A stretch of DNA of 58,715 nucleotides from Chloroflexota bacterium (GTDB taxonomy: Bacteria; Chloroflexota; Limnocylindria; P2-11E; CF-107): the NCBI GenBank assembly GCA_005881435.1, contig VBHP01000035.1, positions 1-58,715 on the forward strand, in the 5' to 3' direction. The notes beneath the pieces are model-generated. The model worked only from the letters and a program-made list of their open reading frames with translations. It searched no databases and had not been told where the DNA came from. Every line of letters starts with the position of its first letter. Position 1 is the stretch's first letter. Below are positions 33,322 through 40,653 of the stretch, piece by piece. A program made the translations under genes and the position numbers.

Positions 33322-34383
33322 TTAGCCGCGAATGCGCTTCAAGGGCACGCGGACGCGGATCTCGGTGCCCGCACCGGGACGGCTGGTGATGCGGCATTCG
33401 CCGCCGAGCAGCGATATGCGTTCGCGCATGCCAAGCAGACCGAAGTGACCGGTGCGGGCTCCGGCCTGCAGCCAGTCCGTGGTGAGGAAACCGCGTCCGT
33501 CGTCGGCGACGACAGCGAGAAGGTCGTCATCCGAGGAGCGCAGCACGAAGCGCACGCGCTGCGCGGCCGCGTGCGTCTTCACGTTCTCCAGCGCCTCGTG
33601 CAGCACGCGGAAGATCGTGGCCTCGGCCTCGAGCGACAGCGCACCCGGATCGTCGACCTCGGTCGCCAGCTCCCAACCGGCGTCCTTCGCCATCTCCTGC
33701 GCCTCCGCCGAGAGCGCGCCGGCGAGACCGAGGTCGTCCAGCGTCGCCGGCCGGAGACCGGCGATGAGGCCGCGTGTCTCCTGAATCGCCTTGCGCAGGT
33801 GCTGCACCGACTTCTCCAGACGACCGGCGCGCTGCTCCGGCGGCGTGTTGGCGTAGAGCAGCTGCAGGTGCTGGTACGCCGAGACGAGGATCGGCGCGAT
33901 CCCGTCGTGAAGGTCACGCGCCAAGCGGCGCCGCTGCTCCTCGTCGGCGGACATCAGCTGCTCGGTGAAGTGCTGCAGGTTGGCGTACAGCTCGGCGCGC
34001 TCGATCGCCGACGCGGCCTGATCGGCGAGGATGCGCAGCGCCTCGCCGCGCTCCTCCGAGAGCACGCCGCCGGACAGCTTCACGTCGATCGCGCCGAGCG
34101 TCGACGCGCCTGAGGCGAGCGGCAAGCGCAGCGTTCCCTCGTCGGGCTCGGCGTCGCGCCGCAGCCGCTCGCCGAGCTGCGCTGCACCGTCGCTCGACGC
34201 GCGCACGATGAGCGTCTCGCCGGAGGCGTCGAGCAGCAGCACCGTCGCGGCCTCGCAGGGCACGACGTCGCGCACGGCTTCCACGACCGCGTCGAGCAGC
34301 TGGTCGATGTCCGTCGCCGACGCGATGCGGCGAAAGACGGCGCGCAGGGATCCGAGCAGCTCGCGCGTTCCTTCGGTACTCAC
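33322..34383 (-). CDS. GAF-domain sensor histidine kinase (NarX/DegS type)
   Basis: A 353-residue soluble kinase with an N-terminal GAF domain (about 20-130), a HisKA_3 helix with His159 in RRRLARDLHDGIAPILVSA and a HATPase domain with DDGRGF and GLLGMRERI. This class partners LuxR-type regulators such as the one at 30794-31441. The start is GTG 34383. A perfect inverted repeat lies between this gene and the divergent pilB. Confidence 0.9.
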   Translation of the reverse strand: MSTEGTRELLGSLRAVFRRIASATDIDQLLDAVVEAVRDVVPCEAATVLLLDASGETLIVRASSDGAAQLGERLRRDAEPDEGTLRLPLASGASTLGAIDVKLSGGVLSEERGEALRILADQAASAIERAELYANLQHFTEQLMSADEEQRRRLARDLHDGIAPILVSAYQHLQLLYANTPPEQRAGRLEKSVQHLRKAIQETRGLIAGLRPATLDDLGLAGALSAEAQEMAKDAGWELATEVDDPGALSLEAEATIFRVLHEALENVKTHAAAQRVRFVLRSSDDDLLAVVADDGRGFLTTDWLQAGARTGHFGLLGMRERISLLGGECRITSRPGAGTEIRVRVPLKRIRG

Positions 34384-34435
34384 GGAGATCGAGGATAAGG
34401 GCGCGCCGAGTTCGATTCACTCCGTTGGGGGACGG

Positions 34436-34458
34436 GAGTACGGCGCCGGACCGTACTC
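34436..34458. promoter_or_regulatory. 8-bp inverted repeat between kinase and pilB genes
   Basis: GAGTACGG (34436-34443) and CCGTACTC (34451-34458) form a perfect inverted repeat with a 7-base spacer. It lies midway between the divergent GTG starts of the sensor kinase and pilB, a natural place for an operator or a leader hairpin. No protein can be assigned to it. Confidence 0.4.
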
Positions 34459-34492
34459 GTCGCCGAGATCGGCACGTAGCGTGTACTGACCT

Positions 34493-36295
34493 GTGAGCAG
34501 CATCTTCCGCCGTTCCGAGCCACCGAAGCAGCCGCGCGCCGGACCCACGCAGCCCGCGCCCGTCGCGGGGCTTGCGGCGCCGACGGTCGATGACCGGCTC
34601 GTCGTCCGCCGCGGCGGCAAGGGCAAGAAGATCGGCGAGATCCTGATCGAGCTCGGGATCGTCAACGCCGATCAGCTCGCGGTCGCGCTGAAGCGGCAGG
34701 AGAACGATCAACGTCCGCTCGGTCAGATCCTGCTGGAGACGGGCGTGGTCGATGACCAGTCGCTGGCCGCCGTGCTGTCGTACCAGCTGGATCAGCCCAT
34801 CGTCGATCTGGCCAAGGTGCGCTTCGATACCGACGCCATCGGCAAGGTCCCGCAGGACGTCGCCCAACGGCACCACCTGATCCCGGTGATGCTGCGCGAC
34901 GGCCGGATCCATGTCGCGATGGCCGACCCCGGCGACCGTGCCGCGCTGCAGGAGGTCGCGAATGCGGCGCAGCTTCCTGCCGTCGGCCTCTTGGCGCTGC
35001 GCGGCGACGTCGACCGCGCCATCCAGCAGCAGTACGACTCGCTGGCGCGGATGGGCGAGCAGGTGCGCGCCTTCACCGCCGCGACGCCGCAGACGTACAT
35101 CCCGACGCGCTCCGCGTTCGAGGGCATCAAGGAAGACGCGCCGGTGGTGCAGATCGTGAACCTGCTAGTGACGCAGGCGCTACGCGACCGAGCCTCGGAC
35201 GTGCACATCGAGCCGCAGCAGGATCGCGTGCGGTTGCGCTTCCGCGTCGACGGCGTGCTGCGCGACGTGGCGGCGATACCGCCCGGCCTCGGCCCGGCGA
35301 TCGTCTCGCGCATCAAGGTCATGGCCAACATGAACATCGTCGAGAAGCGGCGCGCGCAGGACGGCCAAGTCACGATGTCGCTCGACGATCGCGACCTCGA
35401 CATCCGCGTCGCGACCGCCGAGACGATCTGGGGCGAGAAAGTCACGCTTCGCTTGCTGGAGCGCGCCCGCTCGCTGCTATCGCTCGACGCGCTGGGCATG
35501 CCGCCCGGGGTCGGCGAGAAATATCGCGTGCTGGTGCGGCAGCCGTACGGCATGATCGTCGTCACCGGTCCGACCGGGTCGGGCAAGACCACGACGCTGT
35601 ACGCGAGCCTCAACGAATTCGACCGCGCCGAGCGCAACATCATGACCATCGAGGACCCGGTCGAGTACACCTTCGGCGACATCAACCAGATCCAAGTCAA
35701 CGCGCAGGCCGGCCTCAGCTTCGAGACCGGTCTGCGCGCCATACTGCGCCACGACCCCGACGTCATCCTCGTCGGGGAGGTCCGTGACACCGAGACGGCG
35801 CAGCTCGCGATCCACGCGTCGCTGACCGGTCACCTGGTGCTGTGTTCGCTGCACGCGACGGACGCCATCGGCGCGCTCCTGCGTCTCCAGGACCTCGGCG
35901 TAGAGCGATTCCTCATCGCCAGCGGCGTGTCCGGGATCGTGTCCCAGCGCCTGGTGCGAAAGATCTGTCCCGACTGCATCAATGTGCAGGAAGCGGATAT
36001 CCGCACCATCGACACGCTCCGCCGCGAGCTCGGCGTGGAGAAGCACGTGCTCGCGCGCGGCGCGGGGTGCAGCCGCTGCGCCGGCTCCGGCTACTTCGAT
36101 CGCGTCGGCGTCTTTGAGCTGCTCGAGCTCACGCCCGGCGTGAAGGCGCTGCTGCAGGACCGCGCCACGGCGGACCAGATCCGCGCCCAGGCATTGTCCG
36201 AAGGCATGCGTCCGATGCGTCTCGATGCATTGGAGAAGGTGTCGAACGACGTGACCTCGCTCGACGAGGTGCAGCGCAATGTCTTCCTCGCCTAG
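34493..36295 (+). CDS. pilB: Type IV pilus assembly ATPase PilB
   Basis: A 600-residue secretion ATPase of the GspE/PilB family. Residues 45-110 hold two MshEN-type motifs, KKIGEILIELGIVNADQLAV and RPLGQILLETGVVDDQSLAA, the pattern that binds c-di-GMP in MshE. The ATPase part has Walker A GPTGSGKTTT (359-367), the Asp box, Walker B AILRHDPDVILVGEVRD and a zinc tetra-Cys (CPDC and CSRC). It powers pilus extension in the cytoplasm. GTG 34493 starts the pilus operon. The end overlaps pilC by 17 bases. No pilT retraction ATPase is in the window. Confidence 0.95.
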   Translation: MSSIFRRSEPPKQPRAGPTQPAPVAGLAAPTVDDRLVVRRGGKGKKIGEILIELGIVNADQLAVALKRQENDQRPLGQILLETGVVDDQSLAAVLSYQLDQPIVDLAKVRFDTDAIGKVPQDVAQRHHLIPVMLRDGRIHVAMADPGDRAALQEVANAAQLPAVGLLALRGDVDRAIQQQYDSLARMGEQVRAFTAATPQTYIPTRSAFEGIKEDAPVVQIVNLLVTQALRDRASDVHIEPQQDRVRLRFRVDGVLRDVAAIPPGLGPAIVSRIKVMANMNIVEKRRAQDGQVTMSLDDRDLDIRVATAETIWGEKVTLRLLERARSLLSLDALGMPPGVGEKYRVLVRQPYGMIVVTGPTGSGKTTTLYASLNEFDRAERNIMTIEDPVEYTFGDINQIQVNAQAGLSFETGLRAILRHDPDVILVGEVRDTETAQLAIHASLTGHLVLCSLHATDAIGALLRLQDLGVERFLIASGVSGIVSQRLVRKICPDCINVQEADIRTIDTLRRELGVEKHVLARGAGCSRCAGSGYFDRVGVFELLELTPGVKALLQDRATADQIRAQALSEGMRPMRLDALEKVSNDVTSLDEVQRNVFLA

Positions 36296-37406
36296 GACCC
36301 GGGTCGCGCGCAAGGCGCCGGTCAAGAAGAAGGAGCCATTTGCCCTCCACCGCGCGCTGCCGTCGTTCTTCAAGCCCAGCGCGATGGATCTGGTCCTCTT
36401 CTCGCGCCAACTGGCGGTCTTCCTCCGCGCCGGCGTCCCGCTCGTCCCGGCGGTGGAGGCCCTCGGGGAGCAAGCGTCGAATCCGACGCTGCGCGACGCG
36501 CTTTTCCTCGTACGCGACGACCTCATCGGCGGCGATCCGATCTCGACCGCCCTCGGCAGCCGGCCCGGCGTCTTCCCCCGTCTCTACGTCGATATGGTCC
36601 GTGCCGGCGAGGCCACCGGGCGTCTGGATACGGTCCTCACGCAGGTCGCGGATCAGATGGAGCGTGGGGCCTCCGCACGCCGCCGGCTGATGGCGGCCCT
36701 GCTCTACCCGGCGCTGGTGATCCTGCTTGCGATGTTGATGGTCGTGGTGATGGTGGTGTTCGTGCTGCCTTCCATGGCCGGGCTGTTCCGCGAATTCGAC
36801 ACCGAGCTGCCGTTGCCGACGCAGATCGTCCTCGGCGTCGCCGCCTATGCCCGCGACTGGGGCATCGCGTCGATCATCGGCTTCATCGCGTTCGTGGTGT
36901 TCTGCTTCATCTATTCGCGCACGCCGCGCGGGCGCCGCTTCTTCGATCGCGTCGGGCTGGCGCTGCCGGTCATCGGCTCGATCGCCCGCGACGCGATCGT
37001 CGAGCGCACCACCCGTACGCTCGGCACGCTGCTCAGTGCCGGCGTGCCGCTGGTCCAGGCGGTGGAGCTGGTGCGCGACACGACCGGCAACTTCGTCTAT
37101 CGCCGGCATCTCGACCACGTCCGCACGCAGATGCTGCAGGGCGAGGGCTTCGCCGAGCCGTTCGCCTCGACCAACCTGTTCCCGCCGCTGGTGCGCCAGA
37201 TGGCGCGGGTGGGGGAGCGCACCGGAACGCTCGACCAATTCATGCGCGAGGCCGCCGATTACTACACGCAGGAGCTCGAGCTCAAGCTCGAGACGGCGCT
37301 GCAGCTCCTCGAGCCCGCGCTGACCGTCGTCGTCGCGTTCATGGTCGGGTTCGTGGCCCTGAGCGTGATCATGCCGATCTACTCGCTCATCGGGAACATC
37401 AAGTAA
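36279..37406 (+). CDS. pilC: Type IV pilus inner-membrane platform protein PilC
   Basis: A 375-residue GspF/PilC protein with two repeated cytoplasmic helical domains and three membrane helices (about 140-165, 190-215, 340-365). Family strings are FSRQLAVFLRAGVPLVPAVE and TLGTLLSAGVPLVQAVELVR. It is the membrane platform on which PilB acts. The ATG overlaps pilB by 17 bases, and a gap of about 225 bases with a strong hairpin follows. Confidence 0.94.
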   Translation: MSSSPRTRVARKAPVKKKEPFALHRALPSFFKPSAMDLVLFSRQLAVFLRAGVPLVPAVEALGEQASNPTLRDALFLVRDDLIGGDPISTALGSRPGVFPRLYVDMVRAGEATGRLDTVLTQVADQMERGASARRRLMAALLYPALVILLAMLMVVVMVVFVLPSMAGLFREFDTELPLPTQIVLGVAAYARDWGIASIIGFIAFVVFCFIYSRTPRGRRFFDRVGLALPVIGSIARDAIVERTTRTLGTLLSAGVPLVQAVELVRDTTGNFVYRRHLDHVRTQMLQGEGFAEPFASTNLFPPLVRQMARVGERTGTLDQFMREAADYYTQELELKLETALQLLEPALTVVVAFMVGFVALSVIMPIYSLIGNIK

Positions 37407-37468
37407 GACATGACCCGCCTTTCCGGCGCCTCGTTCGGCGGGCCTCACGCGGGTTCGGTTGCGGCTCC

Positions 37469-37510
37469 CTGTGCGCCTGGTTCGGCGCGCTCGAAGGCGC
37501 CGAACCACAG
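37469..37510 (+). promoter_or_regulatory. Strong hairpin in the leader before the prepilin genes
   Basis: GGTTCGGCGC (37479-37488) and GCGCCGAACC (37497-37506) form a perfect 10-bp stem with an 8-base loop, and CTGTG/CACAG (37469-37473, 37506-37510) can extend it around a bulge. It lies in the 225 bases between pilC and the first prepilin start. It may attenuate or process the transcript so that pilin genes are expressed apart from pilB-pilC. Confidence 0.5.
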
Positions 37511-37631
37511 CCAAGTCCTTACGCATGAGGCGCGCAATGGTCGCCGCCACCGACCCGCGTGGGCCGCCACTCGGCGCCTGCTGAGCCCCCCTTCCTTGGA
37601 TCCGTTCCCTTTCGCTCGCAGAGCACTCCAC

Positions 37632-38051
37632 TTGCTTCGAGAGTCGGCGGGCCTTTCGCTCGTCGAGACCACGCTCGCCGTCGGCATCCTCGGACTCTCT
37701 CTCGTCGCGGTCCTCAACGCCTTCTCCGCACTCGGCCAGTCAGCGGGACATCTGGATCGGGCCACCGCCGCCGATGCGGTCGCCAACAGCGTCGCCGAGT
37801 CGATCCTCAACCAGGCCTATCTCAACTATCCCGGCACGTACTCGACGGTCAGCGACGTCGCCAACCCGCGCGCGTACGCCATCGCGGTCCAGATCGAGTA
37901 CGCCTCGGATCCCGCCGCCGTCACCGCCGCCACGCCGCCGACGTGGACCACCACACCTGCTGTCGACTACGGCCTGCAGCGCATCACCGTGACGGTCACG
38001 CCGACCCAGGGTGGCAGCGCTCGTGTGACGCGCGCGCTGAAGCAGCGATGA
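37632..38051 (+). CDS. Minor prepilin (PilV/GspI-like)
   Basis: A prepilin with the processing site ESAG|LSLVETTLAVGILGLS: Gly before the cleavage, Glu at position 5 and a hydrophobic helix. The mature part has about 130 residues with a V-rich beta region and belongs with PilV/GspI-type minor pilins. I chose TTG 37632, giving a 6-residue leader (MLRESAG), because the frame back to ATG 37410 would make a leader of 81 residues with unusual codons and would run through the hairpin. The ATGA overlap couples it to the next gene. Confidence 0.75.
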   Translation: MLRESAGLSLVETTLAVGILGLSLVAVLNAFSALGQSAGHLDRATAADAVANSVAESILNQAYLNYPGTYSTVSDVANPRAYAIAVQIEYASDPAAVTAATPPTWTTTPAVDYGLQRITVTVTPTQGGSARVTRALKQR

Positions 38052-38584
38052 CGCTGCACCGCGACGAACGAGGCTTGACCCTCATCGAGCTCGTGCTGGG
38101 CTCGTTCATCCTGTCCGTCCTCGCGCTCGGGATCAACAACATCGCGCTGGGCGTCTTCCATTGGGCCGACGTCGGGAGCGCGCAGTTGCAGCAGTCGGCG
38201 TCCTACGGTCGTGCGCTGCAGACGCTGTCGCAGGATCTGCGCGAGCCGGCGCTGGCCGGCATCACCATCGGCGGCGCGACCTACAACACCGCCAACACCA
38301 TGACGCTGTCGTGGACCGATCAGACCACCGCGCCGGTGACGCAGTACGCCATCACCTACGCCATCAACGGCGCCGATCTGGTCCGCACTCGGACGGTCAC
38401 GCAGGGAGCGTCGAACGCGACGACGTCCTTCGTCGTGGCGCGAAGCCTGGACGCGACCGGGGCGTCCGGCGGCGCATCGTTCTCGCGCACCGTCGGCGCG
38501 CCGGGTGTGGTGCGCACGCTGCTGACGGTCAAGGTCGGCACGTCATCGACGACCTACGACTTCACCGTGGAGCAGCGGCCGTGA
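38048..38584 (+). CDS. Minor prepilin (PilW/GspJ-like)
   Basis: A 178-residue prepilin: leader MTLHRDERG, cleavage before LTLIELVLGSFILSV, Glu5 present. The mature domain carries LSQDLREPALAG and repeated Thr-rich strands typical of GspJ/PilW-like minor pilins. It probably joins the priming tip of the pilus. ATG 38048 overlaps the upstream stop by four bases, and GTGA couples it to the next gene. Confidence 0.82.
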   Translation: MTLHRDERGLTLIELVLGSFILSVLALGINNIALGVFHWADVGSAQLQQSASYGRALQTLSQDLREPALAGITIGGATYNTANTMTLSWTDQTTAPVTQYAITYAINGADLVRTRTVTQGASNATTSFVVARSLDATGASGGASFSRTVGAPGVVRTLLTVKVGTSSTTYDFTVEQRP

Positions 38585-39330
38585 GACTCCTTCGCGAGGA
38601 GCAGGGCCAGACGCTCGTCATCGTCCTCGCGCTGGTCGGCCTCGTTGCCGCATTGGCGTACGGCTACATGGGTCTGGCCAGCACCACGCAACAGCAGTCG
38701 ACGCTCCGCGTGACGCAGCTCGCGGAATACCGCGCCGCCGACAGTGGCGCGACCTACTCCCTGTGGTACGCGCTGCAAAAGGGTTTCCCTCCCGCCGGCG
38801 CGATCGTCGCGCCGGATCCAGGGGACGGCCTCGGCGGTCCGGCGGTCACGATCACCGATCTGCGGCCGGCGCTCGCGTTCGGCCCGCTGCACAACAAGAA
38901 TCACGGACCGCAGGTCTACAACAGCGTCGCCCACACGCTCGTCGGCAGTGGCGACGTGTTCTTCACCCTCACCTGGAACACGGATGCGGCCGGTCGGGGT
39001 CTGCTGAACATCCGCTTCGACACCGTCGCGGTGCAAGCGACCGGCTTCGCCGCGCAGGCTACGGCGACGATGCCCGCCGGACAGAACAGCACCACCAGCA
39101 ACGTCGCCCTACCGGCGTCCGGACCGGGCACGTACTACCTGCATCTGGAGAACGCCACCAGCGGCGCGGACCTGCATCTCTCCAGCGTCGCGGCCTTCCG
39201 CGTGCAATACCCGGGCATGCGCTTCCAGTCGATCTCCGTCCGCACCGGCAGGACCACGGCGCTCGACGCCGGCCTCACCCGAAACGGGGGTGTCTACAGC
39301 ACGGCGGTCAACTCCTGGACGCTGCGCTAG
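38581..39330 (+). CDS. Pilus-associated minor subunit (PilX-like)
   Basis: A 249-residue protein with a short N-terminal cytoplasmic part MRLLREEQGQTLVIVLALVG that leads directly into one membrane helix. Gln instead of Leu/Phe follows the Gly and the Glu at position 5 is absent, as in PilX-type proteins. A long outer region follows, with a beta domain (about 115-225). The GTGA junction ties it to the upstream prepilin. It is likely a minor pilin or pilus-tip protein. Confidence 0.75.
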   Translation: MRLLREEQGQTLVIVLALVGLVAALAYGYMGLASTTQQQSTLRVTQLAEYRAADSGATYSLWYALQKGFPPAGAIVAPDPGDGLGGPAVTITDLRPALAFGPLHNKNHGPQVYNSVAHTLVGSGDVFFTLTWNTDAAGRGLLNIRFDTVAVQATGFAAQATATMPAGQNSTTSNVALPASGPGTYYLHLENATSGADLHLSSVAAFRVQYPGMRFQSISVRTGRTTALDAGLTRNGGVYSTAVNSWTLR

Positions 39331-39417
39331 TGCGCGCGTCGTAAGACGCATTTCCCCCGAACGGGCACCTCGCGCCGCGAGCCCGAACGTCGAGCATATC
39401 GGCGAAGGACTGGTGCG

Positions 39418-39885
39418 ATGAGAAAGTGGCGCGCGTTCCGGAACGACGATGAGGGTCTGACCCTCATCGAGCTCATGCTGGTCGTGCTTGTCATCGGTGT
39501 CCTCGCCGGCGTGATCGCGGTGAACCTCAACGGCGTCGTGGCCAACGCGAAGATCAACTCGATGAAGGGGACCCTGTCCGCGCTACAGACCGCGGTCGAT
39601 ACCTTCGCCGCCAACAAGGACGGCAAGCTCCCGACCGCGACCGGAAACGCCGGGGCGATCACGGCGGCCGCGGCGGACAACAACGCCAAGACATTCGTCG
39701 AGGCGTACGTGCACAACCTGCCCTCGATCGTCTGCACCGACTGGGGCGTGACCTGCACTGGTGCATCCCCGTCCTGGAGCGTGTCCGCGAACGGCAAGGC
39801 GTATTTCAGCGACGGCGCCGGCACGCCGAACTACTGGTACCTGCCGACCAGCGTCACCGCGAGCGGTACGACCACGGCCCCGTGA
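39418..39885 (+). CDS. pilA: Major type IV pilin (PilA/GspG-like)
   Basis: A 155-residue prepilin: leader MRKWRAFRNDDEG, cleavage before LTLIELMLVVLVIGVLAGVI with Glu5, then the GspG-like helix and a small C-terminal domain with one Cys pair (Cys107 and Cys113 region, SIVCTDWGVTC), likely a disulfide. It ends in YWYLPTSVTASGTTTAP. It is preceded by its own 87-base gap with a small hairpin (CTCGC/GCGAG at 39373-39385 region) and a GAAGGA ribosome site. The GTGA overlap leads straight into a deleted copy. Confidence 0.88.
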   Translation: MRKWRAFRNDDEGLTLIELMLVVLVIGVLAGVIAVNLNGVVANAKINSMKGTLSALQTAVDTFAANKDGKLPTATGNAGAITAAAADNNAKTFVEAYVHNLPSIVCTDWGVTCTGASPSWSVSANGKAYFSDGAGTPNYWYLPTSVTASGTTTAP

Positions 39886-40004
39886 CCCGCCGCGCCTCCT
39901 TCGCTCGCGACGAAGGAGGCTTGACGCTCATCGAGCTGATGATCGTCGTGCTCATCTACCTCCCGGACCAGGTCACCGGCGCCGGCACGGCGACCGCGCC
40001 CTGA
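39882..40004 (+). pseudogene. Internally deleted second pilin copy
   Basis: This 40-codon frame starts at GTG 39882 inside the stop of pilA. It encodes a leader MTRRASFARDEGG, a pilin start LTLIELMIVVLI and then jumps to YLPDQVTGAGTATAP, which mirrors the C-terminus of pilA (YLPTSVTASGTTTAP). The central 110 residues of a normal pilin are missing. The simplest reading is a tandem pilin duplicate that lost its middle. The frame is still open and coupled, so a very short prepilin-like peptide may be made. Confidence 0.75.
39894..39920 (+). terminator. 10-bp hairpin just after the pilin stop
   Basis: GCCTCCTTCG (39894-39903), a 7-base loop and CGAAGGAGGC (39911-39920) form a perfect stem nine bases after the pilA stop. 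No T-tract follows, so it may partly stop or protect the pilin transcript. It also codes the leader of the deleted pilin copy and hides an AAGGAGG. Confidence 0.4.
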
Positions 40005-40011
40005 GCCGGCG

Positions 40012-40653
40012 ATGCTCGAGCCACTCGAGATCTTTGACGGCGCGGTCCTGCTCGTCGTTTACCTCGCGCTGACGGCGTTCGTCCCGCTGGCGTTCTTTGG
40101 CGCCGCGGCCGGCATCATCGCCACGGTCATCCGCTTACCGCTGTCGCCGCTCTCGCGCCTCTTCGGCGAACGGGGCGAGCGGGTCCATCCCCTTCGCGCG
40201 CTGTTGCGGTTCGTCATCTTGGGCGCGATACCCGGGACGATCGGGGTCGCAGTCCTGTTGATCGCACTGCACCGGCTCGCCGGCGGGACCGGGGCGGACC
40301 TCGGCGACCAGCTCTTGGCCGGCGTCACCACCCTCGTCGGTACCCTCGGTGGTCTGCAGGACGCGGCGATCCGCTCCTGGACGGGCCTGGCGCCGGCCGA
40401 CGTGCTCGCGCGCGTCACCGCGGTCGACGGGCTGCGTCCGCTCGCTGTCTGGACCGCGCTTGTCGGCGCGCACCTCGCGACGATGCTGCCGGCGTCGGTC
40501 GCGCCCGATACCTTTCGCGTCGTCTTCGCCGCCGGCGTCGCCTTCGTCGCCGTGATGGCCCTCGGTCTCTCGCCGCTTCGGCTGCTTGGGGCGTTGCGTC
40601 GGTCGCGCGCCGCCGCACCGAGCGTCGCCGGCGCGCGCGGCCGCGGCGCATGA
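40012..40653 (+). CDS. Integral membrane protein of unknown function
   Basis: A 213-residue protein with about five hydrophobic helices (about 8-40, 65-88, 98-115, 147-165, 168-190) and a basic C-terminus. No family is recognised. It starts eight bases after the deleted pilin and overlaps the next gene by four bases (ATGA), so it may work with the HD-GYP-like protein. Confidence 0.7.
   Translation: MLEPLEIFDGAVLLVVYLALTAFVPLAFFGAAAGIIATVIRLPLSPLSRLFGERGERVHPLRALLRFVILGAIPGTIGVAVLLIALHRLAGGTGADLGDQLLAGVTTLVGTLGGLQDAAIRSWTGLAPADVLARVTAVDGLRPLAVWTALVGAHLATMLPASVAPDTFRVVFAAGVAFVAVMALGLSPLRLLGALRRSRAAAPSVAGARGRGA

Noticed and set aside
37410-37631. N-terminal extension of the first prepilin to ATG 37410
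   Set aside because: It would give an 81-residue leader, has more A/T-ending codons than its neighbours and runs through a perfect hairpin.
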